Positions 1 to 9,062 of a stretch of 64,000 nucleotides of DNA are shown piece after piece. The notes beneath the pieces were generated by a model, which ran no database searches, was not told the origin of the DNA, and saw only the letters and a list, made by a program, of their open reading frames with translations. Both the position numbers and the translations under genes were made by a program. The first letter of the stretch is position 1. Each line of letters starts with the position of its first letter. The stretch comes from an uncultured Verrucomicrobia subdivision 3 bacterium (GTDB taxonomy: Bacteria > Verrucomicrobiota > Verrucomicrobiia > Limisphaerales > DASXHY01), in contig CALBZA010000064.1 in the NCBI GenBank assembly GCA_937890005.1, forward strand, positions 19,965 through 83,964. Reading direction: 5' to 3'.

Positions 1-181
1 CGGGCACGTTGTAGAGCCCGGCGTCATCGAGAATTCTGCGGGCCGCCTGTGCGCCAGTCATTCCTGAGCTGACTCCCACCCGGATGTAGCGGCTATAGGT
101 GGACGTGAGTTTCATTTGCGCCCAGATTCCAAGGAGCAAACCCGGCAGCATGAACACGATATAGAGCGGATCAAAATACAT
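1..181 (-). CDS. Membrane zinc metallopeptidase, YugP type (N-terminal fragment)
   Basis: Only the first 60 codons are present; the gene runs off the left edge of the window. The translation begins MYFDPLYIVFMLPGLLLGIW, a membrane segment, followed by a soluble stretch containing SGMTGAQAARRILDDAGL. That arrangement is characteristic of the neutral zinc metallopeptidase family 2 (YugP), integral membrane proteases whose HExxH motif lies further on, outside this window. The ATG is at 179-181 and no strong Shine-Dalgarno precedes it. The gene lies 277 bp downstream of the M24 peptidase on the same strand and probably has its own promoter. Family assignment rests on the N-terminus alone. Confidence 0.75.
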   Translation of the reverse strand, partial: MYFDPLYIVFMLPGLLLGIWAQMKLTSTYSRYIRVGVSSGMTGAQAARRILDDAGLYNVP

Positions 182-458
182 AGTTATCTGTTGTCTGCAC
201 GTTGAGACACATGCTGAATTCGTCTGTTCAATTTCCCAAGCCGGTGTTGTGCCACTTTCGACAGGGGCGATTTACGCAGGAAAAGCCCGGAGGTGCACAG
301 AGAAGTGTGACATTGAGACGCGTGAAATCGGGCGTGCGAGACGAAGCTGTCGCTCAAACGGAATCATCATGAACTGAGCGATTCTGATGAGGCAACGAGG
401 CGGACGTTCCCCAATGAATCGTTCCGCTTCGTTACCTCGGCGGCTACCTTGAAATGTT
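182..458. other. Intergenic stretch, no gene seen
   Basis: This 277 bp lies between the stop of the M24 peptidase and the start of the YugP-like gene, both on the minus strand. No convincing open frame, terminator hairpin with T-tract, or promoter pair could be picked out by eye. It presumably holds the promoter of the YugP-like gene. Confidence 0.4.
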
Positions 459-1589
459 CTAGACCTCGAGAACTTTTTCGAAGCGGGTGAGATTGCGGGC
501 GGAACGTTCCGTCACGAGCGCGACGTCTTCAATGCGGACGCCGCCAATTTCCGGATAGTAAAGTCCCGGTTCAACCGTCACCACATGACCGGCTTTGAGT
601 TCGCCGATGGAAGTAGAGCCCATGCTCGGCGCTTCGTGGATTTCAAGTCCAAGTCCATGGCCGGTTCCATGGAAAAAACCTTCCATGCGGCCATTTCGTT
701 TTCCGGTCTTGTAACCCTCAGAAACGAAGAACTCCTGCACTGTCTTGTGCACCAGCTGCGTGGGCGTTCCGGCACGCACTTTCTTGAAGGCAAGTTCCTG
801 GCCCTTGCGCACGGTGTCGTAAAGTTTGCGAACCGCCTCCGTCGCCCGGCCGCGAACCACGGTTCGGGTGATGTCGCCGAAATAACCGGTTTTCTGTGAG
901 CGGGGGAAGATGTCGATGATGATCGGTTCGTCTGCACAGAGCGGTCCGTGTCCGGCTTCGTGAGGATCGCATCCCTGTTTTCCGCCAGCCACGATGGTGT
1001 GATTGGCCAGTCCGCAGGTTTGGAGGATGGCAGTGTCGATGATCGATCGAAGTTTTTCAGAGGTCAGCGGTGCGCCCCGGTAGATCAAACGTTTATCCCT
1101 GCCGATGCGCGAAGTCTTCAGTGCCTGGATGCCTTCCGCCATGCCGACTTCGGCCATCACCAGCGCAGCGCTGATTTTGCGAACCTCTTCGGCGGACTTG
1201 ATTTCCCGCTGTTCGAAGAACGACCCGGATTTTGCCGTGACTTTGATTCCGAGCTTCTGGAGTTCAACGGCGAGTCCCAGTGGAAAATTCCATGGCACTG
1301 TGACCGACCGGACTTTCCTTTCCCGCAGAATCAGGCCGGCGACATTGGCAAGGCCTGCTTTCTCTCCGGCTTGGCGCAATTTCTTTTGATACTGGCTGAG
1401 AGAAATCACGCGGCAATGCCGGAGCGCCTTGCGCGCGCGGTCAATCTCCAGGTCGCTCATCACCACTGACGCGCGTACGCCGAGGCGGAGATAAATGAAC
1501 GGGTCCGGCACGAAGATCCCGGTCGCGTACAGCATGTTCGCGTCGTGATCCGAGTCGGCGATGATCAGCAGGTTTTCAGGGCGGCTCAT
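459..1589 (-). CDS. M24 family metallopeptidase (Xaa-Pro aminopeptidase-like)
   Basis: A 376-residue pita-bread-fold peptidase expected to remove N-terminal residues, typically ahead of proline, in the cytoplasm. The N-terminal third is the creatinase-like domain; the catalytic domain follows from about residue 130. All five dinuclear-metal ligands of the M24 family can be placed: D226 (IIIDIFPR), D239 (GDITRT), H311 (GTGHGLGLEIHE), E340 (VEPGLYYPE) and E354 (VRIEDV). There is no signal peptide. It lies 44 bp downstream of sppA on the same strand, so the two are probably co-transcribed, giving a small proteolysis unit. Exact specificity (prolidase versus aminopeptidase P) cannot be read from the sequence. 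Confidence 0.9.
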   Translation of the reverse strand: MSRPENLLIIADSDHDANMLYATGIFVPDPFIYLRLGVRASVVMSDLEIDRARKALRHCRVISLSQYQKKLRQAGEKAGLANVAGLILRERKVRSVTVPWNFPLGLAVELQKLGIKVTAKSGSFFEQREIKSAEEVRKISAALVMAEVGMAEGIQALKTSRIGRDKRLIYRGAPLTSEKLRSIIDTAILQTCGLANHTIVAGGKQGCDPHEAGHGPLCADEPIIIDIFPRSQKTGYFGDITRTVVRGRATEAVRKLYDTVRKGQELAFKKVRAGTPTQLVHKTVQEFFVSEGYKTGKRNGRMEGFFHGTGHGLGLEIHEAPSMGSTSIGELKAGHVVTVEPGLYYPEIGGVRIEDVALVTERSARNLTRFEKVLEV

Positions 1590-1633
1590 GGGAAAGGGGA
1601 GGCCGGGGAGTGGAGCCGGTAATATTGCGATGT

Positions 1634-2791
1634 TCAGTGCAGAAACGTTGGCGAAAGGAAGTAAAGCTGGCCGGCCCGAAGCTTGGGCGCATCCATGCCG
1701 AGGTCAATTCTCACCACGCGCGCTTCGCTCTGTCCAAACAGGTTGAACAGATCGGAGAGATCATAGCGTTGCTGGTAACGAATGATGTTCGCTCCTTTCG
1801 GCGACGTCACACCACCCAGTTCGGACGCTTTCTCCACCGCGTCATCGAAGTTTCCGAGCTGATCCACGAAACCGAGTTCATACGCCTGCGAGCCGGAGAG
1901 CACGCGTCCGTCAGCAAACTCGGCCCAGTTTTCCGCCAGGGGGCGTCCTTCATCCTCGTTTTCCTCGTGCGCGCTCTTGCGGCCGCGCGAAACCACTTCC
2001 TTGAACTTTCCGAAGGTTTCATCGATCAGGCTTTGAATCATCGCGCGTTCCTCCGGCGGAATTTCAGAGGGATCACGTTCGCCGCTCAGCATGTCCTTGA
2101 ACTTGCCGCTCTTGTACACCTGCGGCTGGAGTCCAACCTTGTTCATCAGCCCGCGATAGTTCCAGGTGCTCATGATCACACCGATGCTGCCCGTGATTGT
2201 CAGTTCATTGGCAACGATCCATCGGCACGGCGCGGAAATGTAGTAACCGCCGGACGCAGCCAGGTTGCCCATCGAGGCCACCACCGGTTTGCCGGTCTCC
2301 TCTTGAAAATCAGTGATGATGCGGTTGATTTCGTCCGATGCCAGAACTTCGCCGCCGGGAGAATCGACGCGCAGGATGACTGCCTTCACATTGGAATCAT
2401 TCTTCGCGCGCTCCAGTTGCGATTTGATCAAATCGACCATCGTGAAACCGCTTTGATCCAGCGGATTGCTCGTGATGATTCCGTCCACATTGATCACGGC
2501 AATTTTTTCGCGCGAGCCGTTGTCTTCGAGCACGGTCTCGTCGAGCCGCGGCCCGGCCATTTTGCGATGGCCGCTCATCGTGCTTCCGCCGCCGCCGATC
2601 TGGGCGAGATTCAGAAGCATGCTGAAACCGAGGAAAACGAGGAGAACGATTGCGAGGATCATCCAGCCGCGTCCGCGCTTTGGCTGCCGCGCCGGCGCTT
2701 GTGGCGTGATCAGCGGCGGCGGCGAAAGCGGCGGTGGCGTAGGAGACGGCGGACCGGAGTGAAAACTCGGCGGGATTTCGTTGCTGTCCAT
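1634..2791 (-). CDS. sppA: Signal peptide peptidase SppA
   Basis: A 385-residue membrane-anchored S49 serine protease that degrades cleaved signal peptides. A Pro-rich cytoplasmic N-terminus (residues 1-40) precedes one membrane segment at about 43-63; the S49 domain follows. The probable catalytic dyad is S180 in the AASGGYY motif and K232 in SGKFKD, 52 residues apart, matching the spacing known for the short single-domain (Bacillus-type) SppA. The length is also that of the single-domain class, not the double-domain E. coli enzyme. It is upstream of the M24 peptidase. The gene starts 233 bp beyond the RNase E/G stop and is separated from that gene by a terminator, so it is a separate transcription unit. 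Confidence 0.93.
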   Translation of the reverse strand: MDSNEIPPSFHSGPPSPTPPPLSPPPLITPQAPARQPKRGRGWMILAIVLLVFLGFSMLLNLAQIGGGGSTMSGHRKMAGPRLDETVLEDNGSREKIAVINVDGIITSNPLDQSGFTMVDLIKSQLERAKNDSNVKAVILRVDSPGGEVLASDEINRIITDFQEETGKPVVASMGNLAASGGYYISAPCRWIVANELTITGSIGVIMSTWNYRGLMNKVGLQPQVYKSGKFKDMLSGERDPSEIPPEERAMIQSLIDETFGKFKEVVSRGRKSAHEENEDEGRPLAENWAEFADGRVLSGSQAYELGFVDQLGNFDDAVEKASELGGVTSPKGANIIRYQQRYDLSDLFNLFGQSEARVVRIDLGMDAPKLRAGQLYFLSPTFLH

Positions 2792-2969
2792 AACGCGCGG
2801 AAACTAATGCAAAGGTTGAAGAGCGGCAAGGTGATTGGCCGCGAGCAAATGCATCAAATTGTCATGATTGTCTTTGAAGGATCCCGAACGACGAGAGCAG
2901 AAAACAATTGCCCTTCCTCGCAGAGGACAACGGAAACAGGATCTCCGTTTCCTTCGTTCCCTTCTGTGA

Positions 2970-3006
2970 GAAAAAAAGAAAGCGGCGTCCCTTTCGAGAC
3001 GCCGCT
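2970..3006 (-). terminator. Intrinsic terminator of the mre-rod-RNase G cluster
   Basis: On the minus strand a 9-bp stem (AGCGGCGTC at 2998-3006 reading back, GACGCCGCT at 2981-2989) with an 8-nt loop is followed by a T-rich tract (2971-2979). It lies about 20 bp after the RNase E/G stop codon and ends the long minus-strand operon. Confidence 0.85.
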
Positions 3007-3024
3007 GACGTGTTCAGAGCGGAA

Positions 3025-4992
3025 TCAGCTGCCGACGCTGGCGAGTTCTTCGTTGTTCGCCACGTTCACAATCTTGAACTGCTCGGCGTGCATGCCGGTG
3101 TCGGCGCGGAACGACAGCTTCCCGAAGTAACGCTTTTCCATCTCGATGAGATGTTTCTCGTCCTCGGTGCGCAGACGTTCGAGCACGGTCGGATGCACCA
3201 CGATGCGGAGCTGGAAGTCGTTTTCGTCGCGCGTGCGTTTGCGGAGGATTTCCTGAAGCTTACGCTGGATTTCCACGCTCATCGTCAGCGAACTCTTCAC
3301 CTTGCCTCGGCCTTTGCAGTAGGGGCAGTCGTCATAAACGGCGGCCCGGACCGATTCGCTGTGGCGCTGGCGGGTCATTTCCATGAGACCCAGTTGTGAG
3401 ATTGGCAGAATGTGGGTCTTGGCCTTGTCGCGGCGCAAACCTTCCTTCATGCGCTGATACACCTGCTGCTGGTCGCGGCGTGATTTCATGTCGATGAAGT
3501 CGAGCACGATCAACCCACCCATGTTGCGCAGGCGCAGCTGGCGGGCGATTTCCTCGGCGGCTTCGAGATTCACCTTGAGAATCGCCTGCTCCTGATCCTT
3601 GCCGCCCTTGTGACGGCCGGTGTTCACGTCGATGGCCACGAGCGCTTCGGTTTCGTCGATCACGATGTAACCGCCGCTCTTGAGATGCACCTGGCGCGAG
3701 AAGGCGTTCTCCAGCTGCTTGCTGATGTTGAAGCGATCGAAGATCGGCTGGGGATCGCTATAGAGCTTCACCTTGTTGGCGGAGCGTTTGGAGATCCGCG
3801 AGATCATGTCGCGCATCCGGTCGTAAGCCTTCGGATTATCGACCACAATGCGCTCGACGTCCTCGGTAAGGAAGTCGCGGACCGTGCGTTCGATCAGGTC
3901 GGGTTCCTGGAAGACGCAGGTGGCGGTCGGCTGATTCTTGATCTTCTCCTGAACGCCGTGCCATTCCTCGAGCAGCAGCGCGAGGTCGCGGACGAAATAA
4001 CGTTTTTGCTGGCCTTCGCCGGCGGTGCGCATGATGACGCCCATGCCGTCCGGAATGGAAAGTTCGCGCAGAATCTTCTTCAGACGCTGGCGTTCCTGCT
4101 GGTTTTCGATCTTGCGGGAGATGCCGCTCTGATCGGAATTGGGGAGCAGCACAAGGTAACGTCCGGGAAGGACGAGGTTCGTTGTGACGCGCGGACCCTT
4201 TGTGCCGATGGGGCCCTTGGTGACCTGCACGATGATGTCGCTGCCCGGCGGATAAACGCGCGGGATGTCCTTTTGCGTGATCTTCGGCTTGTCGCGTTTG
4301 CGGCCTTCGCGTTCGACGATTTCCACGCCGCTGTCGAACTGGTTCGGAACGATGTCCCAGTAATGCAGGAAGGCATTCTTTTCGAAACCGATGTCCACGA
4401 ACGCGGCCTTCAATCCATCTTCGAGGTTGCGAACCTTGCCCTTGAAGATGCTGCCGACGAGGCGTTCCTCGGTGGTGCGTTCAATGTTGAATTCCTCAAG
4501 CTTGCCATCCTCGGAAACGGCGACGCGGGTTTCGAGCGTCTCGGCGTTGATGATGACTTCCTTGTGAATCTTCTTCACCGGCTTGAGCAGCTTCATCACC
4601 TTGTTCTTCAGTGTTGAAGCGGCGACGACGATGGCATCGACGATGCCCTTCGGGCGTTCCGGCACTTTGACCGGTTCGAACGGTTTTTCCTCGCTGGGTG
4701 GCAACGGTGTGGCGGGGGCGGTGTCGCTCGCCGGCGCCGGCGGTTCGTCGGCGCGAGGTTGTTCGGGCGGGAGACCTTCCGGCGGAAGACCGGCGGCGAT
4801 ATTTTCGGCCCGCTCGATTTCGTGAGCGTGACGGCGTTCGAACACTTTCTCCTGCGCACCTGCGCCGCCGACGACTTCAGCGCGCGCCTCCGAGGCTTCG
4901 CGGTCGGGCTTTTGCGAGGTGTGTCCCAGACCGCCGCTCGGACGGAATCTCATTCCGCCGCGGCGTCTCCGGGAGAAGTTTCTTTCGCTCAT
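3025..4992 (-). CDS. rng: Ribonuclease E/G family endoribonuclease
   Basis: A 655-residue endoribonuclease for RNA processing and decay. Residues 1-135 are a low-complexity Arg/Pro/Glu-rich extension not needed for catalysis. The conserved core begins near KEVIINAETLETRVAV, with an S1-like RNA-binding region (GSIFKGKVRNLEDGLKAAFV). The DNase I-like domain has the two magnesium-binding aspartates in ALVAIDVNTG and GLIVLDFIDM, and the zinc-link CPYCKGRG follows. It lacks the long C-terminal degradosome scaffold of E. coli RNase E, so it is closer to RNase G, although the N-terminal extension is unusual. The start is 2 bp beyond the rodA stop, so translation is probably coupled. Linkage of mreBCD to rng is also known in E. 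coli. Confidence 0.93.
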   Translation of the reverse strand: MSERNFSRRRRGGMRFRPSGGLGHTSQKPDREASEARAEVVGGAGAQEKVFERRHAHEIERAENIAAGLPPEGLPPEQPRADEPPAPASDTAPATPLPPSEEKPFEPVKVPERPKGIVDAIVVAASTLKNKVMKLLKPVKKIHKEVIINAETLETRVAVSEDGKLEEFNIERTTEERLVGSIFKGKVRNLEDGLKAAFVDIGFEKNAFLHYWDIVPNQFDSGVEIVEREGRKRDKPKITQKDIPRVYPPGSDIIVQVTKGPIGTKGPRVTTNLVLPGRYLVLLPNSDQSGISRKIENQQERQRLKKILRELSIPDGMGVIMRTAGEGQQKRYFVRDLALLLEEWHGVQEKIKNQPTATCVFQEPDLIERTVRDFLTEDVERIVVDNPKAYDRMRDMISRISKRSANKVKLYSDPQPIFDRFNISKQLENAFSRQVHLKSGGYIVIDETEALVAIDVNTGRHKGGKDQEQAILKVNLEAAEEIARQLRLRNMGGLIVLDFIDMKSRRDQQQVYQRMKEGLRRDKAKTHILPISQLGLMEMTRQRHSESVRAAVYDDCPYCKGRGKVKSSLTMSVEIQRKLQEILRKRTRDENDFQLRIVVHPTVLERLRTEDEKHLIEMEKRYFGKLSFRADTGMHAEQFKIVNVANNEELASVGS

Positions 4993-4994
4993 AC

Positions 4995-6209
4995 TTAGTA
5001 TCCTTTTCGGTAGATGTACACATTTTGAAGCATGCCCATGGCGATCAACGAGCTCAGCACCGAGGATCCGCCGTACGACAACAGCGGCAGTGGGATGCCC
5101 GTGACAGGGACAATGCGAATATTCATGCCGATATTCACAAACACATGGCTGAACAGGAGCGTGACGACGCCGGCTGCCAGCAGTTTGCCCAGGCGATCGC
5201 GTGCCTGGCCGGCGATTCTGATTCCTGAGAACAGAATTGCGCCATACAACGTCAGCACAATCATGCTGCCGACGAATCCTTCCTCCTCGGCGATCACGGA
5301 GAAAATGAAATCATTGTGTGCCGCACCCGGCGGCAGAAAGGCGAGGGAAGTCTGCGTTCCCTGTCGCCAGCCCTTGCCCCAGAATCCGCCGGTGCCGACG
5401 GAGATCAACGCCTGCGTCACCTGATAGGATTTTTGCCGCTGGAGTTTCTGCGCCTTTTCTCGTTCTTCCGGTGTGGCGTTCTTGGGGGCAAAATCGACAC
5501 CAAAATAAACCAGCAACCGCTGCTTCTGATAATCCTCCAGCTTGATCTGCCACCAGCCGGGCGGGCTGAAGAGAATGTCCACGAGCAGCACGGAAACCAT
5601 GATCAATCCGCCGGCCACAAGGCGGATCAGGTATTTCCGCGGCGTTCCCGCGACAAGCATCATCATGAAGCCCGTGGGAAAGATGACGATGGCCGAGCCA
5701 AGATCCGGTTCCTTCAAAATGAGAAGGAATGGCAGCAGCATCATCCCGATCGGTTTCCAGAAATTCCACGGCTGCCGCAGCTCGTCCGGCGGGCGGCTGA
5801 GAAAACTGGCGAGCGCGATGATGACAGCGAGCTTCGCGACTTCGCTGGGCTGCAGGTTGAAGAAGCCGAGGTCAATCCAGCGTCGCGCGCCCCAACCGTG
5901 CGTCGAACCGATGCCGGGAATCAGCACGAGGATCAGCAGGAGAATGGAGCCCCAGTAAATGATCACGGCCCAGCGCGCAATGATCCGGTAATCCAGAAGG
6001 CAGATTGCGGTCGCACCGCCGACGCCCATCACGTACCAGATGACCTGGCGGAACCACGTCTGTTTCAGCAAGGGCGCCATCCGGGCGCTTTCGTTCACCA
6101 TCGTGGCGCTGTAGATGAACGCCGCGCCGATGAACATCAGTCCGGCAATGGCGATCAGCTGGACCTTGTCGATCCTTGGCTGGCGATCTTTTAGGGATGC
6201 GTCAAACAT
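4995..6209 (-). CDS. rodA: Rod shape-determining protein RodA (SEDS glycosyltransferase)
   Basis: A 404-residue polytopic SEDS-family peptidoglycan polymerase that works with PBP2 in cell elongation. The sequence shows about ten membrane segments and family motifs such as GWGARRWIDLGFFNLQPSE and, near the C-terminus, NIGMNIRIVPVTGIPLPLLS. The start MFDASLKD at 6207-6209 was chosen because it overlaps the mrdA stop by one base (TGATG); an upstream in-frame ATG would add 30 residues lying wholly inside mrdA. The one-base overlap indicates coupled translation of the PBP2/RodA pair, which act as a complex. A downstream gap of 2 bp leads to RNase E/G. Confidence 0.95.
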   Translation of the reverse strand: MFDASLKDRQPRIDKVQLIAIAGLMFIGAAFIYSATMVNESARMAPLLKQTWFRQVIWYVMGVGGATAICLLDYRIIARWAVIIYWGSILLLILVLIPGIGSTHGWGARRWIDLGFFNLQPSEVAKLAVIIALASFLSRPPDELRQPWNFWKPIGMMLLPFLLILKEPDLGSAIVIFPTGFMMMLVAGTPRKYLIRLVAGGLIMVSVLLVDILFSPPGWWQIKLEDYQKQRLLVYFGVDFAPKNATPEEREKAQKLQRQKSYQVTQALISVGTGGFWGKGWRQGTQTSLAFLPPGAAHNDFIFSVIAEEEGFVGSMIVLTLYGAILFSGIRIAGQARDRLGKLLAAGVVTLLFSHVFVNIGMNIRIVPVTGIPLPLLSYGGSSVLSSLIAMGMLQNVYIYRKGY

Positions 6210-8230
6210 CAGTTCGCCTTTGCAAGGTTGCCGCGCTGGGCAAGGCGCTGCTCGCGCTCCATCAGCGCCTGATAAATTTGTTTGGCAAGCGGAGCGCATG
6301 TTCCGCCGCCGGACGAACCGCGTTCAACCATCACAACCATCGCGTAGCGCGGATTCTCGTAGGGAGCGAAAGAAAGGAACCACGTGGTCTGATAGCTGCG
6401 ATCGATGGCGCCACCGCGTTCATTTTCCGCAGTGCCCGTTTTGCCGCAGATGCGGAAGCCCTCAAGAAAGGCGTGCCGGCCGGTTCCTTCCGGATCTTCG
6501 ACGTCCGCCAGCATCGCGTCTTTGACAATCTGCAGGGTGCGCGCGGAGACTCCGAGCGTGTTCCGAACCTGCCCGGGCGGCGGCACTTCAATGGTTTTGC
6601 CTCCCGGATTGCTTGGAACAACGCGCTCAACCAGGCGCGGCCAAAGGACCTTGCCGCCGTTCGCCAATGCCGCAGCGAGCACGGTCATTTGAAGCGGCGT
6701 GACGTCGATGAATCCCTGGCCGATGCAAAGGTTCGCGGTGTCGCCGACGGTCCAGCCGCGCCGGATTCGCCGCTGGTCCGGAAAAAAGCCGGAGGTTTCC
6801 TGCCGCGTGCCGAGCTTGTAGGACTCGCCCAGATGCAGGCGCGCTCCGATGTCAATGATCCGCTCCAGGTTTCCGGGTTGGATGCCGTGGTGAATGAAAT
6901 AGGCGTTCGACGAATGAATCAGCGCCCGTTTGAACTTGTAAGGTCCCGGTGCTGCTGTGTCCTTCGTGCTCTGATTGCGTCCATAATAGACAATGCCGCG
7001 CGAAGGATTCTGTGGATTCGGCTGAACTTGATATTCCGCGTTTGGATCCAGCCCGTTCTCAAGGCAGGCAAGTGCGACAACGGTTTTGAAAATGGAGCCC
7101 GGACGATAGTTGTCCTGAGTCGCGCGATTGCGCTCGGCCTGAATGGTCTGGATTTGCCGATAATAATCGGGCGGGTAGGACTTCCGATCGACAAAGAAAT
7201 TGGGATCGAACATGGGTATGGAAGCCATCGCCAGAATGTCCCCGGTGCGGACATCCATGACCACCGCGGCGCCTTTCTTCGGCTCGGGCGCATTGGCCGA
7301 CAGCAAGGCACGCTCGGCGGCTTTCTGAATCTCCAGGTCAATCGTGAGAACCACATCGTCGCCGGGTTCGGTCGAGGACCAGATGTTTTCCGCCTGACGA
7401 TAACCGAGGTTGTTCACCAGAACCTGCTTCACACCGGCGCGACCGTGGAGCACGTCATCGAATTTATATTCGATTCCAATCACTCCGCGGAAATCGGGAA
7501 GCCGGTAATCGAAAGCCGACAGTTCGCCTTCATCGAGTTTGTCGCTCGGAAGCAGATGGCCCAACAGATGGGCGGCAGTGGTTTTGTTTGGGTAGAATCG
7601 CGTCGGCTGAACCTCGAGATCCATGCCGCGGGTGCCGGACGTTTTCTCTTCGAACTTCGCAATCTCCGGCGGACCAAGCCGCTGTGCGACAGGATAGGGC
7701 AGGGCACGGCGGGTGAGGTAATGGCGTTTGAAATCGGTGAAATCGAACACCAGCGGTTTCTGAAGGTCGCGGCTGATCTTCTGAATGGAATTGCTGGCCA
7801 CGTTGGAAAGCGACGTCCAGAAGAGTTTGTCGTATTCTTCGCGCGAAATCCGCACAGTCTGGGTTCGCACCTGCGACCCGGTGATCCACGGCTTCCAGAA
7901 CGGCGGTTCATTTGTGACGATTTTGCGGGGTCGGATGCGGCTGTATTCCTTCCTGAACTGATCCTTCAATTCCTCCAGGTAGAGGCTGACGTTGTAGGTC
8001 GGTTTGTTGTCGGCGAGCGTGGCGCCGTTGCGGTCGAGGATGCGGCCGCGAATGGCTGGTGTGCGGATCGTTCGAAAGGATTGCGTGTCGAGATCCGCCT
8101 GATAATCCCGCGCCGAAACGATCTGCACCCACCAGAGTCCTGTGCCGAGCACGCCCAAACCAAAGAGAACCACCACCGCGAGGAATCGCAGGTAAGGATC
8201 GTTCTTTCTGAGTTGGTCGAAGATCAGCAT
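6209..8230 (-). CDS. mrdA: Penicillin-binding protein 2 (elongasome transpeptidase)
   Basis: A 673-residue class B PBP that cross-links peptidoglycan during elongation in the periplasm. One N-terminal membrane anchor (about residues 15-38) is followed by the pedestal domain (RGRILDRNGATLADN near residue 61). The transpeptidase domain has all three active-site motifs: SIFK at 379-382 with nucleophile S379, SSN at 440-442 and KTGT at 597-600. It is the partner of the directly following rodA. The 130-bp gap from mreD contains only degenerate repeat-like sequence. Confidence 0.95.
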   Translation of the reverse strand: MLIFDQLRKNDPYLRFLAVVVLFGLGVLGTGLWWVQIVSARDYQADLDTQSFRTIRTPAIRGRILDRNGATLADNKPTYNVSLYLEELKDQFRKEYSRIRPRKIVTNEPPFWKPWITGSQVRTQTVRISREEYDKLFWTSLSNVASNSIQKISRDLQKPLVFDFTDFKRHYLTRRALPYPVAQRLGPPEIAKFEEKTSGTRGMDLEVQPTRFYPNKTTAAHLLGHLLPSDKLDEGELSAFDYRLPDFRGVIGIEYKFDDVLHGRAGVKQVLVNNLGYRQAENIWSSTEPGDDVVLTIDLEIQKAAERALLSANAPEPKKGAAVVMDVRTGDILAMASIPMFDPNFFVDRKSYPPDYYRQIQTIQAERNRATQDNYRPGSIFKTVVALACLENGLDPNAEYQVQPNPQNPSRGIVYYGRNQSTKDTAAPGPYKFKRALIHSSNAYFIHHGIQPGNLERIIDIGARLHLGESYKLGTRQETSGFFPDQRRIRRGWTVGDTANLCIGQGFIDVTPLQMTVLAAALANGGKVLWPRLVERVVPSNPGGKTIEVPPPGQVRNTLGVSARTLQIVKDAMLADVEDPEGTGRHAFLEGFRICGKTGTAENERGGAIDRSYQTTWFLSFAPYENPRYAMVVMVERGSSGGGTCAPLAKQIYQALMEREQRLAQRGNLAKAN

Positions 8231-8360
8231 GAGTGCAAAGTCGGATGTCTGGAGTTGATGGTCCCAAGTCTGAATTCCAAAGCCCGAAGGGAATGATTCG
8301 TCGCGTGCGATGCTCCCGCGCAGGGCGACTTCAGATTCCGGACTTTTGCCTTTGGAGTCG
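8231..8360. repeat. Degenerate word-repeat spacer between mreD and mrdA
   Basis: The 130 bp between two genes of an otherwise tight operon contains loosely repeated words such as TCTGAATTCC, TCAGATTCCGGAC and CAAAGCCC, in the style of the spacers near 9900, 11100 and 42130. No gene or regulatory signal was recognised. Assignment to a repeat family is by eye only. Confidence 0.35.
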
Positions 8361-8912
8361 TCATTTTCTTCCCCTCCGAATTTCCCGATCGTGGCGGAAG
8401 CTCGTTTGTGTTGCGGCCTGGAAGTTCAGCATGCGGTCGAACATCCCCAACAACTGGAAACAGATCGGCGTCGCGATGCCGCCGCCGACGGTCACAACGA
8501 TCCATTGCCAGAGCGATCCCCAGCCCAGCAACGGCGGTTCGCCTTTGGTCAGGATGAGCAGCGCGGTGAGAATGGGCACGAGTCCGCTGGCAGAAAGTCC
8601 AAGGACGAACTGCGCGAAAATCTGGTCGCGCAGGATCAACTCACGCTGGGTGTGAATCGCAAAGCCCACGAGAAAAAGAGGAAGCACGCTGACGCCGAGT
8701 GGGTTGGCTGAGAGCGAATCGAAGAACAGGCCGCCAAGCACCGACGCGAGGGTGGTTGTGGCGAGACCGGTGGACAGCGCGGCGCAGACCATCAGCGCCG
8801 GCAGCAGATGAATCTGTGCGCCGAACACGTTCCGGATGCCGCTGAACGCAGTTTCCCAAAACACCGCGAGAAACACAGCGAGCAGAACCAGGATGGAATT
8901 CAGGAGGTTCAT
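8361..8912 (-). CDS. mreD: Rod shape-determining protein MreD-like membrane protein
   Basis: A 183-residue, highly hydrophobic protein with five to six predicted membrane segments, the size and topology of MreD, the inner-membrane component of the elongasome. Sequence conservation in MreD is low; the call relies on position between mreC and mrdA and on motifs such as LPALMVCAALSTGL and GGLFFDSLSANPLG, which match the MreD pattern. The ATG at 8910-8912 (MNLLNSIL) is preferred over a TTG start nine codons upstream because it begins directly with a membrane segment. Confidence 0.85.
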   Translation of the reverse strand: MNLLNSILVLLAVFLAVFWETAFSGIRNVFGAQIHLLPALMVCAALSTGLATTTLASVLGGLFFDSLSANPLGVSVLPLFLVGFAIHTQRELILRDQIFAQFVLGLSASGLVPILTALLILTKGEPPLLGWGSLWQWIVVTVGGGIATPICFQLLGMFDRMLNFQAATQTSFRHDREIRRGRK

Positions 8913-9062
8913 GCAGCGAATTTCCGAACCAGAGAACAACCAACATTCGACATGGAACGCCCGGTGTTCAACGGGGATTTGAAAGCATCCGGCTCTGCAA
9001 ATTTGATCGAAACGACCGCATCGTGCGATTGCCGCGGACGAAATGTTGAATGTTTGGCCATG

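Noticed and set aside
1610..3130. 506-codon plus-strand open frame opposite sppA
   Set aside because: It is antisense to the well-conserved sppA, has high Arg/His and no family features; it is a shadow of GC-biased codons.
4993..6299. Longer rodA start at 6299
   Set aside because: The extra 30 residues lie inside mrdA and are not RodA-like; the TGATG start fits translational coupling.
6176..8296. 706-codon plus-strand open frame opposite mrdA
   Set aside because: The opposite strand encodes a complete PBP2 with all active-site motifs; the plus frame has no domain character.
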